DNA of 64,000 nucleotides from Proteiniphilum sp. X52 (GCF_003712195.1 NZ_RDSD01000004.1:62001-126000), one strand, 5' to 3'. Counted from the first letter of the stretch, positions 27,424 through 36,629 are shown. Translations and numbers: made by a program. Notes: a model not told the origin generated them from the letters alone.

Positions 27424-29169
27424 ATGTACAAACAACTATTACTGGGAGCCGAAGCCATTGCGCAGGCAGCGCTGGACGCAGGAATATCGGGGGTATACGC
27501 CTACCCGGGCACTCCTTCCACGGAAATTACGGAATTTATACAACAGTCGGCACAGACCAACGGAGCAGAGGTGCGGTCGGCATGGGCGACGAACGAGAAA
27601 ACAGCTTTCGAAGCCGCACTGGGAATGTCGTACGCGGGAAAACGAAGTCTGACCTGCATGAAGCATGTAGGGTTGAACGTGGCTGCCGACGCATTCATGA
27701 ACGCCGCCATTACCGGCATACACGGGGGACTGGTAATAGCCGTGGCGGACGATCCTTCGATGCACTCGTCACAAAACGAACAGGATAGCCGAGTGTATGC
27801 CAAATTCGCCATGATCCCGGTACTCGAACCTGCCAACCAACAGGAAGCCTACGATATGGTACGTTACGGATTCGACCTGTCGGAAAGAACGGAATTGCCG
27901 GTGATGCTGCGTATCCCCACGCGACTCTCCCACTCACGCGCGGCCATCATGCGCGGGCAACCGCGGGGACAAAACGGATTGCGCCCTTCCCGGGATAAGG
28001 GCAAATGGATCCTCCTGCCTGCAAATGCCCGGAAAAACTACCAACGCCTGCTCGAAAAGCAACAGGAACTGGCAGCTTCTTCGGAATTATCGGATTTTAA
28101 CCGGATCACAGAAGGGGAAGGCCACACGGCCGTCATCGCTTTCGGCATCGCCTACAATTACGCCATGGAAGTGATCCGTTCTTACCGGCTCCGTATCCCG
28201 GTGCTTAAAATATCACAATATCCTCTCCCTGAAAAGAAAATAAAAGAATTCACAGACAGATATTCCTCCCTGCTTATTGCCGAAGAAGGGTATCCCGTCT
28301 ATGAAGAACTACTGAAAGGATATTTCGGAAACGGGAAATTCCGCGGACGGCTGGATGGCGCGTTGCCCCGTACCGGAGAACTCTCTCCCAACCTGCTGGC
28401 TCAAGCGCTCAAAGTGGATACCGGAGAAATAAAAACTGTGCCCGGAATTGTAACGGAACGGCCGCCTATGCTATGCAAAGGGTGTAGCCACAGGGATTTG
28501 TTCGACGCCATCAACCGGGTAATGGAAAATTATCCGGAGCATCATCTCTTCGGCGATATCGGGTGTTACACGCTGGGGGCATTGCCACCCTACAATGCCA
28601 TCAGCACTTGCGTGGACATGGGAGCGGCCATTACCATGGCAAAAGGGGCTGCCGACGCGGGAATGCGACCCGCCCTTTGTGTGATAGGGGACTCCACCTT
28701 TACCCATTCGGGAATGACGGGGTTGCTCGACGCGGTGAACGACCGGTCGCCCATGACCATCATCATATCGGACAACGGCACTACGGCAATGACAGGTGGG
28801 CAGGACTCGGCGGGAACAGGCCGATTCTATGATATTTGCAGAGGGATCGGCGTGGAGGAAGAACACATCCGGAGGATAGTACCGTTGAAGAAAAACCTCG
28901 AAAACAACGTGACCATCCTAAAACAGGAACTCGACCATGAAGGTGTTTCCGTGATCATCGCCCAACGGGAATGTGTGCAGACAGCGAAAAAAGCGGGAAA
29001 CCGGAAAACCTTAGAACCGGAAAGCAGGAGAAACGGAAAACCGGAAAACCAGAAAACCGGAAAACCAGAAAACCAGAAAACTGGAGAACCAGAAAACTGG
29101 AGAACCAGAGAACCGGAGAATCGGAGAACTGGAAAACAGGAAAACAGGAGAAAAGGAAAAGCGGGGTAA
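27424..29169 (+). CDS. iorA: indolepyruvate:ferredoxin oxidoreductase, alpha subunit, with repeat-derived C-terminus
   Basis: Oxidatively decarboxylates aryl-pyruvates (indolepyruvate, phenylpyruvate) to aryl-acetyl-CoA, reducing ferredoxin; TPP-dependent. The N-terminal pyrimidine-binding domain is clear (LLLGAEAIAQAALDAGI, YAYPGTPSTEITEF). LCKGCSHRDLF (Cys near residue 351) precedes the TPP pyrophosphate domain (IGCYTLGALPPYNAIS; GDSTFTHSGMTGL near 422; NGTTAMTGGQDSAG near 450). Recognisable homology ends near residue 525 (IIAQRECVQTAKKAG). The two [4Fe-4S] ferredoxin motifs present at the C-terminus of archaeal IorA are absent. Instead about 55 residues are an 8-residue repeat (GKPENQKT-like) encoded by an octanucleotide array (28996-29165). 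iorB follows after 243 bases rather than directly. Confidence 0.93.
   Translation: MYKQLLLGAEAIAQAALDAGISGVYAYPGTPSTEITEFIQQSAQTNGAEVRSAWATNEKTAFEAALGMSYAGKRSLTCMKHVGLNVAADAFMNAAITGIHGGLVIAVADDPSMHSSQNEQDSRVYAKFAMIPVLEPANQQEAYDMVRYGFDLSERTELPVMLRIPTRLSHSRAAIMRGQPRGQNGLRPSRDKGKWILLPANARKNYQRLLEKQQELAASSELSDFNRITEGEGHTAVIAFGIAYNYAMEVIRSYRLRIPVLKISQYPLPEKKIKEFTDRYSSLLIAEEGYPVYEELLKGYFGNGKFRGRLDGALPRTGELSPNLLAQALKVDTGEIKTVPGIVTERPPMLCKGCSHRDLFDAINRVMENYPEHHLFGDIGCYTLGALPPYNAISTCVDMGAAITMAKGAADAGMRPALCVIGDSTFTHSGMTGLLDAVNDRSPMTIIISDNGTTAMTGGQDSAGTGRFYDICRGIGVEEEHIRRIVPLKKNLENNVTILKQELDHEGVSVIIAQRECVQTAKKAGNRKTLEPESRRNGKPENQKTGKPENQKTGEPENWRTREPENRRTGKQENRRKGKAG
28996..29165 (+). repeat. octanucleotide tandem array inside the iorA 3' end
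   Basis: About 20 units of 8 bases around the consensus AAAACCGG (variants AAAACCAG, AGAACCAG, AAAACTGG, AGAACTGG, AAAACAGG). Three units equal 24 bases, which gives the encoded 8-residue periodicity (GKPENQKT, GEPENWRT, REPENRRT, GKQENRRK). Confidence 0.9.
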
Positions 29170-29412
29170 CTTGTCCCGATTCTTCGGGAAGGAGTGAATA
29201 ATCAAAAAAGATAATGAAGAAGTCAAGAAGTTCGAAAATCTGAGTCTGCTCCGAAATCCCAAAAAACCGATTTCAAAGGTTTCCAACTCATTGAAAATCA
29301 ATAGTCGTTTTGAGGGAAATTTGGGTAAAAAAAGACTTTTTGGAGGGGACTCAAATTTTGCATATTGAATTTCCATAGTCTTGGTTTTTGAATCTTGTAT
29401 TTAAAAAAGTAT

Positions 29413-29988
29413 ATGCATAAGAATATCATTATCGCAGGTGTCGGAGGCCAGGGGATACTTACCATCGCGTCGATCATCGACTTGGCGGCCATGAACCTGG
29501 GATTGAACGTAAAACAAGCTGAGGTACACGGCATGAGCCAGCGCGGCGGTGCGGTGGAATCCCACCTGCGTATCTCGTCGGAAGAAATCTTTTCGGATCT
29601 GATCCCGCTCGGCAAAGCAGACCTGATCCTGTCGATCGAACCCATGGAGGCGCTCCGTTATCTCCCTTTCCTGTCGCCCGCGGGCATTATCGTCACCGCA
29701 ACCGAACCTTATAAGAATATTCCCGGCTATCCGGATGAGGAGCAACTGATCGAGACCATCAGGAAATCGGCCGCACACCTGCCCGTAGAAGCAGCGTCTC
29801 TGGCCGGAAAGGCAGGAAGCCCGAAAACTTTCAATGTGGTTATGCTGGGAGCCGCTTCGCCTTATCTGGGGATAGAAGAAAAGGAACTGGAAAAAGCGAT
29901 CGGATTGTTTTTTGAGAGAAAAGGAGAAGAAATAATCGATATGAATATGAAAGCGTTCAGGCTTGGAAAAGAATATGTGTCGGAATAA
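29413..29988 (+). CDS. iorB: indolepyruvate:ferredoxin oxidoreductase, beta subunit
   Basis: The ATG at 29413 ([18 protein letters not shown]) is chosen; a TTG lies in frame at 29395. The 191-residue product is the gamma-type domain of 2-oxoacid:ferredoxin oxidoreductases: the GVGGQGI glycine loop, then [36 protein letters not shown] and a C-terminal helix ([20 protein letters not shown]). It pairs with IorA to form the enzyme. The 243-base gap after iorA holds no gene or clear promoter box. The stop is one base from the ligase start, so iorB and the ligase are translationally close. Confidence 0.94.
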   Translation: MHKNIIIAGVGGQGILTIASIIDLAAMNLGLNVKQAEVHGMSQRGGAVESHLRISSEEIFSDLIPLGKADLILSIEPMEALRYLPFLSPAGIIVTATEPYKNIPGYPDEEQLIETIRKSAAHLPVEAASLAGKAGSPKTFNVVMLGAASPYLGIEEKELEKAIGLFFERKGEEIIDMNMKAFRLGKEYVSE

Positions 29989-29989
29989 G

Positions 29990-31294
29990 ATGATTTGGAA
30001 CCCCGAAAGAGAATGTGCGGAAAGAGAACAGATGCGCGCACTGCAAAGCAGGCAACTCTCCGCCATGATACAACGGATGTGTGACCACGTGCCGTTTTAC
30101 AGAGACCGGCTGAAAGAGAGAGGAATTGAACCGGGTGATATTCGAAGCGTGGATCAGTTGAAATCGCTTCCGTTCACCACCAAGGCCGATCTGAGGGATA
30201 ACTATCCGTTCGGTCTCTTTACCGTACGCCAGAATGACGTAGTACGGATACACGCCTCAAGCGGGACAACGGGAAAACCGACGGTGGTAGGTTACACCCG
30301 ACAGGATATCGATATCTGGGCGGAAATGGTGGCGCGCAGCCTGACCATGGCAGACATCCACAGCGGGGATACCATCCAGATAGCCTACGGCTATGGCCCC
30401 TTCACAGGAGGCCTGGGACTGCACTACGGCGCCGAGAAAGTGGGAGCAACGGTCATTCCCATATCGAGCGGCAATACCCGGAAACAGTTGCAGTTCATGA
30501 CCGATTTCAATGCCACCATTCTGGCATGTACTCCATCGTACGCGGCGCACTTGGGTGAAAGCATCCTGAAAGAGGGAATCTCACCGAAGGATATCAAACT
30601 GCGGGCAGGTGTCTTCGGTGCGGAGCCGTGGTCGAACGAGATGCGCAGGGAGATAGAAAAGTTACTCCACATAAAAGCATACGACATTTACGGCCTGAGC
30701 GAAGTGATCGGACCGGGCGTCTCCATGGAGTGCGAGTGCCAGTGTGGGAACCATGTCTTCGAAGATCATTTCATCCCGGAGATCATCCATCCCGAAACAC
30801 TGGAGGTGCTGCCGGACGGGGAAATAGGTGAACTGGTATTCACCACGGTGAGTAAAGAGGCAATGCCGCTGCTGCGTTACCGGACACGCGACCTTACACG
30901 GTTGCACCGGGAGAAATGCGATTGCGGACGAACGCTGGTACGCATGGAAAAATGCCTGGGACGTACCGACGACATGCTGATCATCCGCGGCGTGAACGTT
31001 TTTCCCTCGCAGGTGGAATCTGTGCTGATGGAGATGTCCGAAACATCGCCACACTATCAACTGATCGTCCGCAGGGAAAACAATCTCGACACGTTGGAAG
31101 TGCTGGTGGAGATCGATGAGAAGAACTGGTCGGACAGCATCCGCGAACTGGAAGGGATCCGGCGGCGCATCGACCATAACATCAAAAGCCTGCTGGGGAT
31201 CAGCGCAATCATCAGATTAGTGGAACCTAACAGCATAGAGCGTTCCGAAGGAAAAGCAAAACGGATCATCGACCACAGGAAGAAGGGTGTGTGA
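29990..31294 (+). CDS. paaK: phenylacetate-CoA ligase family enzyme
   Basis: The ATG at 29990 ([13 protein letters not shown]) follows the iorB stop after one base; the earlier ATG at 29975 would overlap iorB. The 434-residue AMP-forming ligase has the phosphate loop [34 protein letters not shown], the A5-type [18 protein letters not shown], a YRTRDLTRL motif and the C-terminal [20 protein letters not shown]. PaaK activates phenylacetate with ATP and CoA. Next to iorAB it more likely handles aryl-acetyl-CoA made by that enzyme, either releasing the acid with energy recovery or re-activating it; direction cannot be read from sequence. Confidence 0.93.
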   Translation: MIWNPERECAEREQMRALQSRQLSAMIQRMCDHVPFYRDRLKERGIEPGDIRSVDQLKSLPFTTKADLRDNYPFGLFTVRQNDVVRIHASSGTTGKPTVVGYTRQDIDIWAEMVARSLTMADIHSGDTIQIAYGYGPFTGGLGLHYGAEKVGATVIPISSGNTRKQLQFMTDFNATILACTPSYAAHLGESILKEGISPKDIKLRAGVFGAEPWSNEMRREIEKLLHIKAYDIYGLSEVIGPGVSMECECQCGNHVFEDHFIPEIIHPETLEVLPDGEIGELVFTTVSKEAMPLLRYRTRDLTRLHREKCDCGRTLVRMEKCLGRTDDMLIIRGVNVFPSQVESVLMEMSETSPHYQLIVRRENNLDTLEVLVEIDEKNWSDSIRELEGIRRRIDHNIKSLLGISAIIRLVEPNSIERSEGKAKRIIDHRKKGV

Positions 31295-31350
31295 GATAAA
31301 TTATCAACCATTTTTGAATTCATTACCCAATCACCAAAATAATCAACAGG

Positions 31351-31776
31351 ATGCATATTCAACAATTATCTATTTTTCTGGAAGACCGGTCGGGGAGGCT
31401 TACCGAGCTAACCCGTATTCTGGCCGAACATGATATAAACATCACCGCGCTCAACCTGGCCGAGACAACCGACTATGGTATTGTGCGCATGGTGGTGGGA
31501 AGACCTGCACTGGCTAAGGAAGTACTGGAAAAAGCAGGATTTTCGATCAGACTCACCGACGTGGCCTGCGTGAACATACCCGATGAGCCGGGCTCGTTGT
31601 ACCGGGTCCTGAAAATACTGACCGAGGAGAATATCAATGTAGACTATATGTATGCTTTCTCAAACAGGGATGTGGCCCTGGCAGTGATCCGAACCGCGGA
31701 TATATCCGGGGTAGCGGGGATATTGGAAAAGAGAGGGGTGAAGCTATTGTCGCAGCGTGACATTTATCAACTTTGA
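31351..31776 (+). CDS. double ACT-domain amino-acid-binding protein
   Basis: A 141-residue protein consisting of two ACT domains only. The first is IQQLSIFLEDRSGRLTELTR with DINITALNLAETTDYGIVR; the second is DVACVNIPDEPGSLYRVLKI with NINVDYMYAFSNRDVALAVI. ACT pairs bind amino acids and act as regulators. Its place between the ligase and an aminotransferase, and the known co-occurrence of such proteins with iorAB-paaK in anaerobes, suggests that it senses aromatic amino acids or tunes the pathway enzymes. It has no catalytic or DNA-binding part. Confidence 0.9.
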   Translation: MHIQQLSIFLEDRSGRLTELTRILAEHDINITALNLAETTDYGIVRMVVGRPALAKEVLEKAGFSIRLTDVACVNIPDEPGSLYRVLKILTEENINVDYMYAFSNRDVALAVIRTADISGVAGILEKRGVKLLSQRDIYQL

Positions 31777-31840
31777 TCAAATTTCAGATTCAAGATGAAA
31801 CCTCAACATATTTGTGATTATCAACTGTCAATTCCCGGCT

Positions 31841-31966
31841 CCCATTTCTAAGTTCCCATTTCTAAGTTCCAAATTCTAAGTTCCAAGTTCCAAGTTCCAA
31901 GTTCCAAGTTCTAAGTTCCAAGTTCTAAGTTCCAAATTCCAAGTTCCAAGTTCCAAGTTCCAAATT
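31841..31966 (+). repeat. heptanucleotide tandem array abutting the aminotransferase start
   Basis: About 15 units of 7 bases around TTCCAAG, with variants TTCTAAG and TTCCAAA, preceded by a 14-base duplication (CCCATTTCTAAGTT). The array runs right up to the ATG at 31967, leaving no Shine-Dalgarno. The minus strand reads as Leu-Gly-Thr-Trp-Asn repeats, an artefact of the array. Confidence 0.92.
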
Positions 31967-33166
31967 ATGCCCCGATTCGCAAGCAGTATCACAAATCTCC
32001 GTTCTTCGGAAATACGCGACCTGATGAGCCTCGCTACGGCTCCCGATATGATCTCTTTTGCCGGCGGCATGCCGGGAAATGAGCTGTTCCCCCTCGAAAC
32101 CCTTGACCGGATCTATCAATCCCTCACGGAAAAGGAAAAACAGACGGCGTTACAGTATGGCCCTACCACGGGGCTGCCTTCGTTGCTGGAGTCGCTGTCG
32201 GACTACCTCGAAAAAAAGGGGTTACCGGTAAAGAGCAACCGGTTGATGATCACCACCGGTTCACTACAGGCCATACACATCCTTGCAAAGGCATTTATCG
32301 ACCCTGGGGATCCGGTTTTGGTAGAAAACCCCGGCTTTATCGGAGCGCTCTCCGCCTTCCGTGCTTGTCAGGCAAACTTGGTATCCATACCGCTGAAAGA
32401 GGACGGAATGGATGTCGACCAGCTCAAAAAGAGGCTCGAGAGCACCCTGCCCGCTCCAAAATTCCTTTACTACACGCCTAATTTCCATAATCCCGCCGGA
32501 ATCATTTACTCACGGAAGGTGAAACAGGAAATGATGGCTCTGTTAAAAGAAAGGCAAATCGCTGTGATCGAGGATGACGCTTACAGCGAGCTCTATTTTT
32601 ACGACGAAGATCTGCCGGAGATGCGGCTGATGAAGGTGACCGATCCGGAGGGAATCGATGTCTGCCACACCGGGTCGTTTTCCAAGATATTGGGCCCGGG
32701 ACTACGCCTGGGGTGGATGCTGGTGCCGGATGAGATCTACCGGAAATGTGAGCTGATTAAACAGTCAATCGATGCCTGTTCACCCAGCATATCACAAATG
32801 CTCGCCGACAAATTTATCCGGCGGGGAGATCTCTACAATTATACGGCAAACATAAGGGAAGAATATAAAAAGCGGGGACTGGCCATGATCGGGGCGCTGG
32901 AGGAATTCCTGCCGGCCTATGTGACATTCGAAAAGCCACGCGGGGGATTCTATGCCTGGCTGCAGTTGCCCGAAGGCAGCAATGCTACCGCCATCCTGAA
33001 AAAAGCGATTGGGAAAGGGGTAGTCTTTGTCACGGGAAAAACTTTCGATCCCGCGGGCATCAAGAATGATTGTATGCGGGTATCATTCTGCAATACCAAT
33101 GTGGACACCATCCGGCGGGGTGTCCCACTGATTGCGCAGGCCATTAAAGAAATGTGCGGCCCATGA
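31967..33166 (+). CDS. PLP-dependent class I/II aminotransferase (aromatic/2-aminoadipate type)
   Basis: A 399-residue fold-type I aminotransferase. DMISFAGGMPGNELFP is the N-terminal signature of the LysN/MocR-like branch; LQYGPTTGLPSLLESL, YYTPNFHNPAGI (Asn175), EDDAYSEL (Asp203/204, Tyr206) and the PLP lysine Lys240 in GSFSKILGPGLRLGW are all present. RVSFCNTN holds the substrate-carboxylate Arg. Many members of this branch use aromatic amino acids or 2-aminoadipate with 2-oxoglutarate. With iorAB, paaK and the ACT protein upstream, supplying phenylpyruvate or indolepyruvate to IorAB is the likely role (inference). Confidence 0.92.
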   Translation: MPRFASSITNLRSSEIRDLMSLATAPDMISFAGGMPGNELFPLETLDRIYQSLTEKEKQTALQYGPTTGLPSLLESLSDYLEKKGLPVKSNRLMITTGSLQAIHILAKAFIDPGDPVLVENPGFIGALSAFRACQANLVSIPLKEDGMDVDQLKKRLESTLPAPKFLYYTPNFHNPAGIIYSRKVKQEMMALLKERQIAVIEDDAYSELYFYDEDLPEMRLMKVTDPEGIDVCHTGSFSKILGPGLRLGWMLVPDEIYRKCELIKQSIDACSPSISQMLADKFIRRGDLYNYTANIREEYKKRGLAMIGALEEFLPAYVTFEKPRGGFYAWLQLPEGSNATAILKKAIGKGVVFVTGKTFDPAGIKNDCMRVSFCNTNVDTIRRGVPLIAQAIKEMCGP

Positions 33167-33174
33167 GCCGCACA
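33143..33174 (-). terminator. terminator of the oad operon overlapping the aminotransferase 3' end
   Basis: Perfect stem TGTGCGGC / GCCGCACA (33153-33160 / 33167-33174) with a 6-base loop. Read on the minus strand it is followed by TTTCTTTAAT. The + strand side has no T-run. The stem covers the aminotransferase stop codon (33164-33166). Confidence 0.6.
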
Positions 33175-33206
33175 CCCTATCATTCACACTCGGGCCCCGT
33201 TTTTTA

Positions 33207-34415
33207 TCAACCTAAGAACGAGATCAATACACCTGCCGCAACGGCCGATCCGATCACGCCGGACACATTGCTGGCCATACAATATTGCAGGATATGATTC
33301 GACTTATCGTATTTCAATGCCAAATCATTGGCCACGCGAGAGGCCATGGGAACGGCACTCAGTCCCGTGGCACCCACAAGGGGATTGATTTTTTTCTTCG
33401 CAAACAAGTTGTATAGCTTCACGAAAAAGATCCCGCCGGCTACCGAAACGGCAAAAGCAAGGAATCCCCCCACAATAATGCCCAGAGTCTGGCCTGAGAG
33501 GAATACTTCCGATGTCATGGTAGCCCCCACGGTCAGCCCCAGAAAGATGGTGGCCGTGTTCATGATGGGGCCGGAAGCCGCCTCGGCAAGCCGGCCCGTA
33601 TTGGGGCCGATCTCTTTCACTAAATTACCGAACAGCAACATCCCCAACAAGGGCGCCGAAGAAGGCACGAAAACCGCCACAATTACTCCCAGCACGATCG
33701 GGAAAATGATCTTTACAGTCTTCAGATGCTTGATATCATGCTTGGGCGGATACTGCTTATCCATCTTCTTCATATGGATCTTGAACTCCTTCTCTTTCAT
33801 GAGCAGTTTGGCCACTGCCGGGATGATCACCGGTACCAACGCCATATAAGAATAGGCAGCAATGGCAATAGGACCTAACAAATGGGGTGCCAGCTTAATG
33901 GTGGTGTAGATGGCCGTGGGCCCGTCGGCACCCCCGATAATTCCGAGGGAAGCGGCTTCCGGCAGTGTAAAGCCCATGATAACGGCAGCAAGCAATACCG
34001 AGAAGATACCGATCTGCGCCGCACCTCCGAACAATGCAAGCTTGAGGTTACGCAACATTGGCCCGAAATCGGTAAGCGCACCCACTCCCATAAATATAAT
34101 AGGCGGCAGAATACCGGTCTTGATCAGCGCGTAATAGAGAAAATTCATGATTCCATGCTCATTGGCGATATCAAGCAGACTTTTATAGCTACCGTCGGCA
34201 TGTTGCACCAGGCTGTTATCCACTATCCCCAGCCCCGCCCCGGGCAGGTTGGCCAGTAGTACGCCAAAGCCAATGGGAACGAGCAGAAGCGGTTCATACT
34301 CTTTAAAGATACCGAGATACAACAAGACAAATGCGATCACCCACATCAAAACAGTCTCCCAACCGATCATGCTGAATCCCATCATTTCTGTCAGACTGGC
34401 AAAGATTTCACTCAT
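33207..34415 (-). CDS. oadB: Na+-translocating decarboxylase, beta subunit
   Basis: The membrane channel of the biotin-dependent Na+ pump: it decarboxylates carboxybiotin and drives Na+ out. The 402 residues contain about nine to eleven membrane helices. Motifs are LLVPIGFGVLLANLPGAG, the Na+-site loop SLGIIGGADGPTAIY, and the C-terminal VANDLALKYDKSNHILQYCM with SNVSGVIGSAVAAGV. It starts three bases after the oadA stop, so the two are likely coupled, and a hairpin terminator follows at 33143. The substrate (oxaloacetate or methylmalonyl-CoA) depends on the alpha subunit. Confidence 0.95.
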   Translation of the reverse strand: MSEIFASLTEMMGFSMIGWETVLMWVIAFVLLYLGIFKEYEPLLLVPIGFGVLLANLPGAGLGIVDNSLVQHADGSYKSLLDIANEHGIMNFLYYALIKTGILPPIIFMGVGALTDFGPMLRNLKLALFGGAAQIGIFSVLLAAVIMGFTLPEAASLGIIGGADGPTAIYTTIKLAPHLLGPIAIAAYSYMALVPVIIPAVAKLLMKEKEFKIHMKKMDKQYPPKHDIKHLKTVKIIFPIVLGVIVAVFVPSSAPLLGMLLFGNLVKEIGPNTGRLAEAASGPIMNTATIFLGLTVGATMTSEVFLSGQTLGIIVGGFLAFAVSVAGGIFFVKLYNLFAKKKINPLVGATGLSAVPMASRVANDLALKYDKSNHILQYCMASNVSGVIGSAVAAGVLISFLG

Positions 34416-34418
34416 TTC

Positions 34419-36344
34419 TCACACCATTTTAATGAGTACGTCATCTTCGTCTACCGCGGCACCGTTAGCGAAGCAAATCTCCGTCACCTTACCGCTCTCT
34501 TCAGCAGCCACGGCATTATAAGTCTTCATCGACTCGATATAACCGATAATATCACCTGCCCGCACACTATCCCCTACCTTCACCGCAGTTTCCGAAGAAT
34601 CTTTGGTAAGAAAGAATTTCCCTTCCAAGGGCGAAACCACCTCTTTTACCTGTCCGCCGGAAGAGGGTGGTGTGGCATTTACCGCGGTTGGTTGCTTTAC
34701 AGGAGCGGTTGACTGAACAGCGGGTTTCGGTTGCGGCAGAGACGTTCCCTCCCCGTTTCCGGGATAGGATATATTCACCACATACTCTTCATTATCAATA
34801 TTGACGACCAGTGTCCTGGGCTGGAAACTATTGACATGGGTTGCCTCCGCTTTTGGAGGTGCCGGAGCCGCCGACGCTTCTTTTTCCGCTTTTTTCTCAG
34901 CCAATTCGGCCTCGAAAGACTTCTTGGCATCACCCGACTTATAGGCTCTGTATTGTTCCGGATGCATGGCTAATTCAAACAACTCTTCGTCGTCTTGTCC
35001 AAAATCCCAATTATTCCTCTTCATCTCCGCACGGAACTCATCCAACTGGTCAGGATAGAATGCCTGCGGATCGCCGGCATAGAACTCACGCCCCTGCTGT
35101 TTGGCCATCTCCACTATTTCCGGAGCCAGCTCGCCAGGGAGTTTACCCGACTTACCCAGGATCATGTCCCAGATATTATCCGCGATCATCGTCCAGCGTT
35201 CTTTGCCTTTTTCAAGCTGTAACACGTTCATCAGCGCCAGGTTCTTGACATACTGGCTGAACGGCGTGACAAGCGGAGGGTATCCTATCTTGGGCCATAC
35301 ATACGTCACTTCATCAAACAGTTTGATTAACAGATCGTCCTGCGTGAGTTTTGGCTGTCCATGCTTCTTCTTCCACTTGTTGAGAGAAGAAAGATTGTTC
35401 TCCAGATCGGCCATCAGGCTGCCCATCATGCCACCGGGTAATCCGGGTGCGATCAGCAGTGAGTTGTTCAACCGGTTTTTCGGGTTGATGTAATAACCGA
35501 GAAAATCGTCAATATACTTCTGCGTGAGAGAACGCACTTTCATATATGCTTTCATATTGATCTCCGGCACATTGAAACCAGCATCCTTAAGCATCGCCTG
35601 TACTGCCAGCACGTCAGCATGTCCTGTCCCCCAGGCCAGCGGCTCCATACCCACATCGATATATTCGGCACCGGCATAGGCAGCTTCGAGAATGGAAGCC
35701 ATCTGGAAACCGGGACCGGCATGGCCGTGGTACTGGACCGGTATGCCGGGATGTTTCTCTTTGATTTTTTTGATGATCTTGCCGATGCTTGCGGGACGCC
35801 CCACGCCGGCCATATCCTTGACACAGATCTCATCCGCACCCATCCCGATCAGGGTATCAGCCAACTCAGTGTAATATTCCACCGTATGGATAGGTGATAC
35901 CGTCAGGCTGAGCGCAGCCTGGGCAATCATCCCTGCCTCTTTGGCAAATTGAATGGAATTCTCTAAGTTGCGGGGATCATTCAGTCCGTCGAATGAACGG
36001 GCTATGTCGGTTCCCTGTTTCTTCTTCACCCGGAACATCAGCCTGCGCACATCGGCCGGCACCGGGCTCATACGTATTCCATTCAATCCCCGCTCCAGCA
36101 TATGGGTTTGTATACCCGCATCATTAAAGGGCTGCGTCCACTCACGCACGGCTTTGTTAGGGTCCTCCCCGAACAGCAGGTTAATCTGCTCAAAGCCACC
36201 GCCGTTGGTCTCCACCCTGGCAAAACAACCCATATCAATAATGGCGGGAGCTACCTCCCTGAGCTGCTCTACAGTGGGAACATATTTACCGGACGATTGC
36301 CACATGTCCCTGTACATAAGACTGAACTTAATCTCTCTTCCCAT
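34419..36344 (-). CDS. oadA: decarboxylase alpha subunit: carboxyltransferase plus biotin domain
   Basis: A 641-residue protein. Residues 1-~290 form the carboxyltransferase TIM barrel, with metal-ligand motifs MYRDMWQSSGKY and VQYHGHAGPGFQ and the CVKDMAGVGRP segment. The conserved PYC/OADA domain follows (LLIAPGLPGGMMGSLMADL, WPKIGYPPLVTPFSQYVKN). An Ala/Pro/Lys linker (about 470-560) leads to the biotinyl domain with VVSPLEGKFF and the attachment site ESMKTYNAV (Lys607), where the usual EAMKM is changed at two positions. The reaction is carboxyl transfer from oxaloacetate to biotin. It lies between oadG and oadB. Confidence 0.93.
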   Translation of the reverse strand: MGREIKFSLMYRDMWQSSGKYVPTVEQLREVAPAIIDMGCFARVETNGGGFEQINLLFGEDPNKAVREWTQPFNDAGIQTHMLERGLNGIRMSPVPADVRRLMFRVKKKQGTDIARSFDGLNDPRNLENSIQFAKEAGMIAQAALSLTVSPIHTVEYYTELADTLIGMGADEICVKDMAGVGRPASIGKIIKKIKEKHPGIPVQYHGHAGPGFQMASILEAAYAGAEYIDVGMEPLAWGTGHADVLAVQAMLKDAGFNVPEINMKAYMKVRSLTQKYIDDFLGYYINPKNRLNNSLLIAPGLPGGMMGSLMADLENNLSSLNKWKKKHGQPKLTQDDLLIKLFDEVTYVWPKIGYPPLVTPFSQYVKNLALMNVLQLEKGKERWTMIADNIWDMILGKSGKLPGELAPEIVEMAKQQGREFYAGDPQAFYPDQLDEFRAEMKRNNWDFGQDDEELFELAMHPEQYRAYKSGDAKKSFEAELAEKKAEKEASAAPAPPKAEATHVNSFQPRTLVVNIDNEEYVVNISYPGNGEGTSLPQPKPAVQSTAPVKQPTAVNATPPSSGGQVKEVVSPLEGKFFLTKDSSETAVKVGDSVRAGDIIGYIESMKTYNAVAAEESGKVTEICFANGAAVDEDDVLIKMV

Positions 36345-36362
36345 ATAAAATATATTTTTTGA

Positions 36363-36629
36363 TTATTTCCTCTCTATGGATTCCACATTACCCTGCCCGT
36401 GTGTCACCACATCCACGGCGGCCACTATGACTGCAAGCTTTTTGGAATGCGTTCTCTTTCCCGCGGCATCTCCGTTTCCTGATGTACCCGCCGCCGGACC
36501 GGCCACCGGAATAAAACGGTTGGTAAGACGAATCACCAGATTGCCGATCACCACAACCAGACAAAGAATGATAAAAACAGTCACCATTCCCACCACCAAT
36601 AGGCCTAATGCCGTATTCAGATTTTCCAT
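36363..36629 (-). CDS. oadG: Na+-translocating decarboxylase, gamma subunit
   Basis: I chose the start at 36629 (MENLNTALGLLVVGMVTVF), preceded by an AAAGGA Shine-Dalgarno; ten more codons are open upstream. The 88-residue protein has one N-terminal membrane helix (LLVVGMVTVFIILCLVVVIG), a short linker rich in Gly/Ala/Lys and a C-terminal segment AVIVAAVDVVTHGQGNV. The OadG-family helix anchors the alpha and beta subunits and helps assembly. It is the first gene of the oadGAB operon; oadA begins 18 bases after its stop. Confidence 0.85.
   Translation of the reverse strand: MENLNTALGLLVVGMVTVFIILCLVVVIGNLVIRLTNRFIPVAGPAAGTSGNGDAAGKRTHSKKLAVIVAAVDVVTHGQGNVESIERK

Noticed and set aside
28971-29201. 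Second open frame across the iorA repeat array
   Set aside because: Exists only because the octamer lacks stop codons in all frames; starts inside iorA.
31876-32119. Minus-strand frames encoding Leu-Gly-Thr-Trp-Asn-Leu-Glu repeats
   Set aside because: Direct translation of the heptanucleotide array; not a protein.
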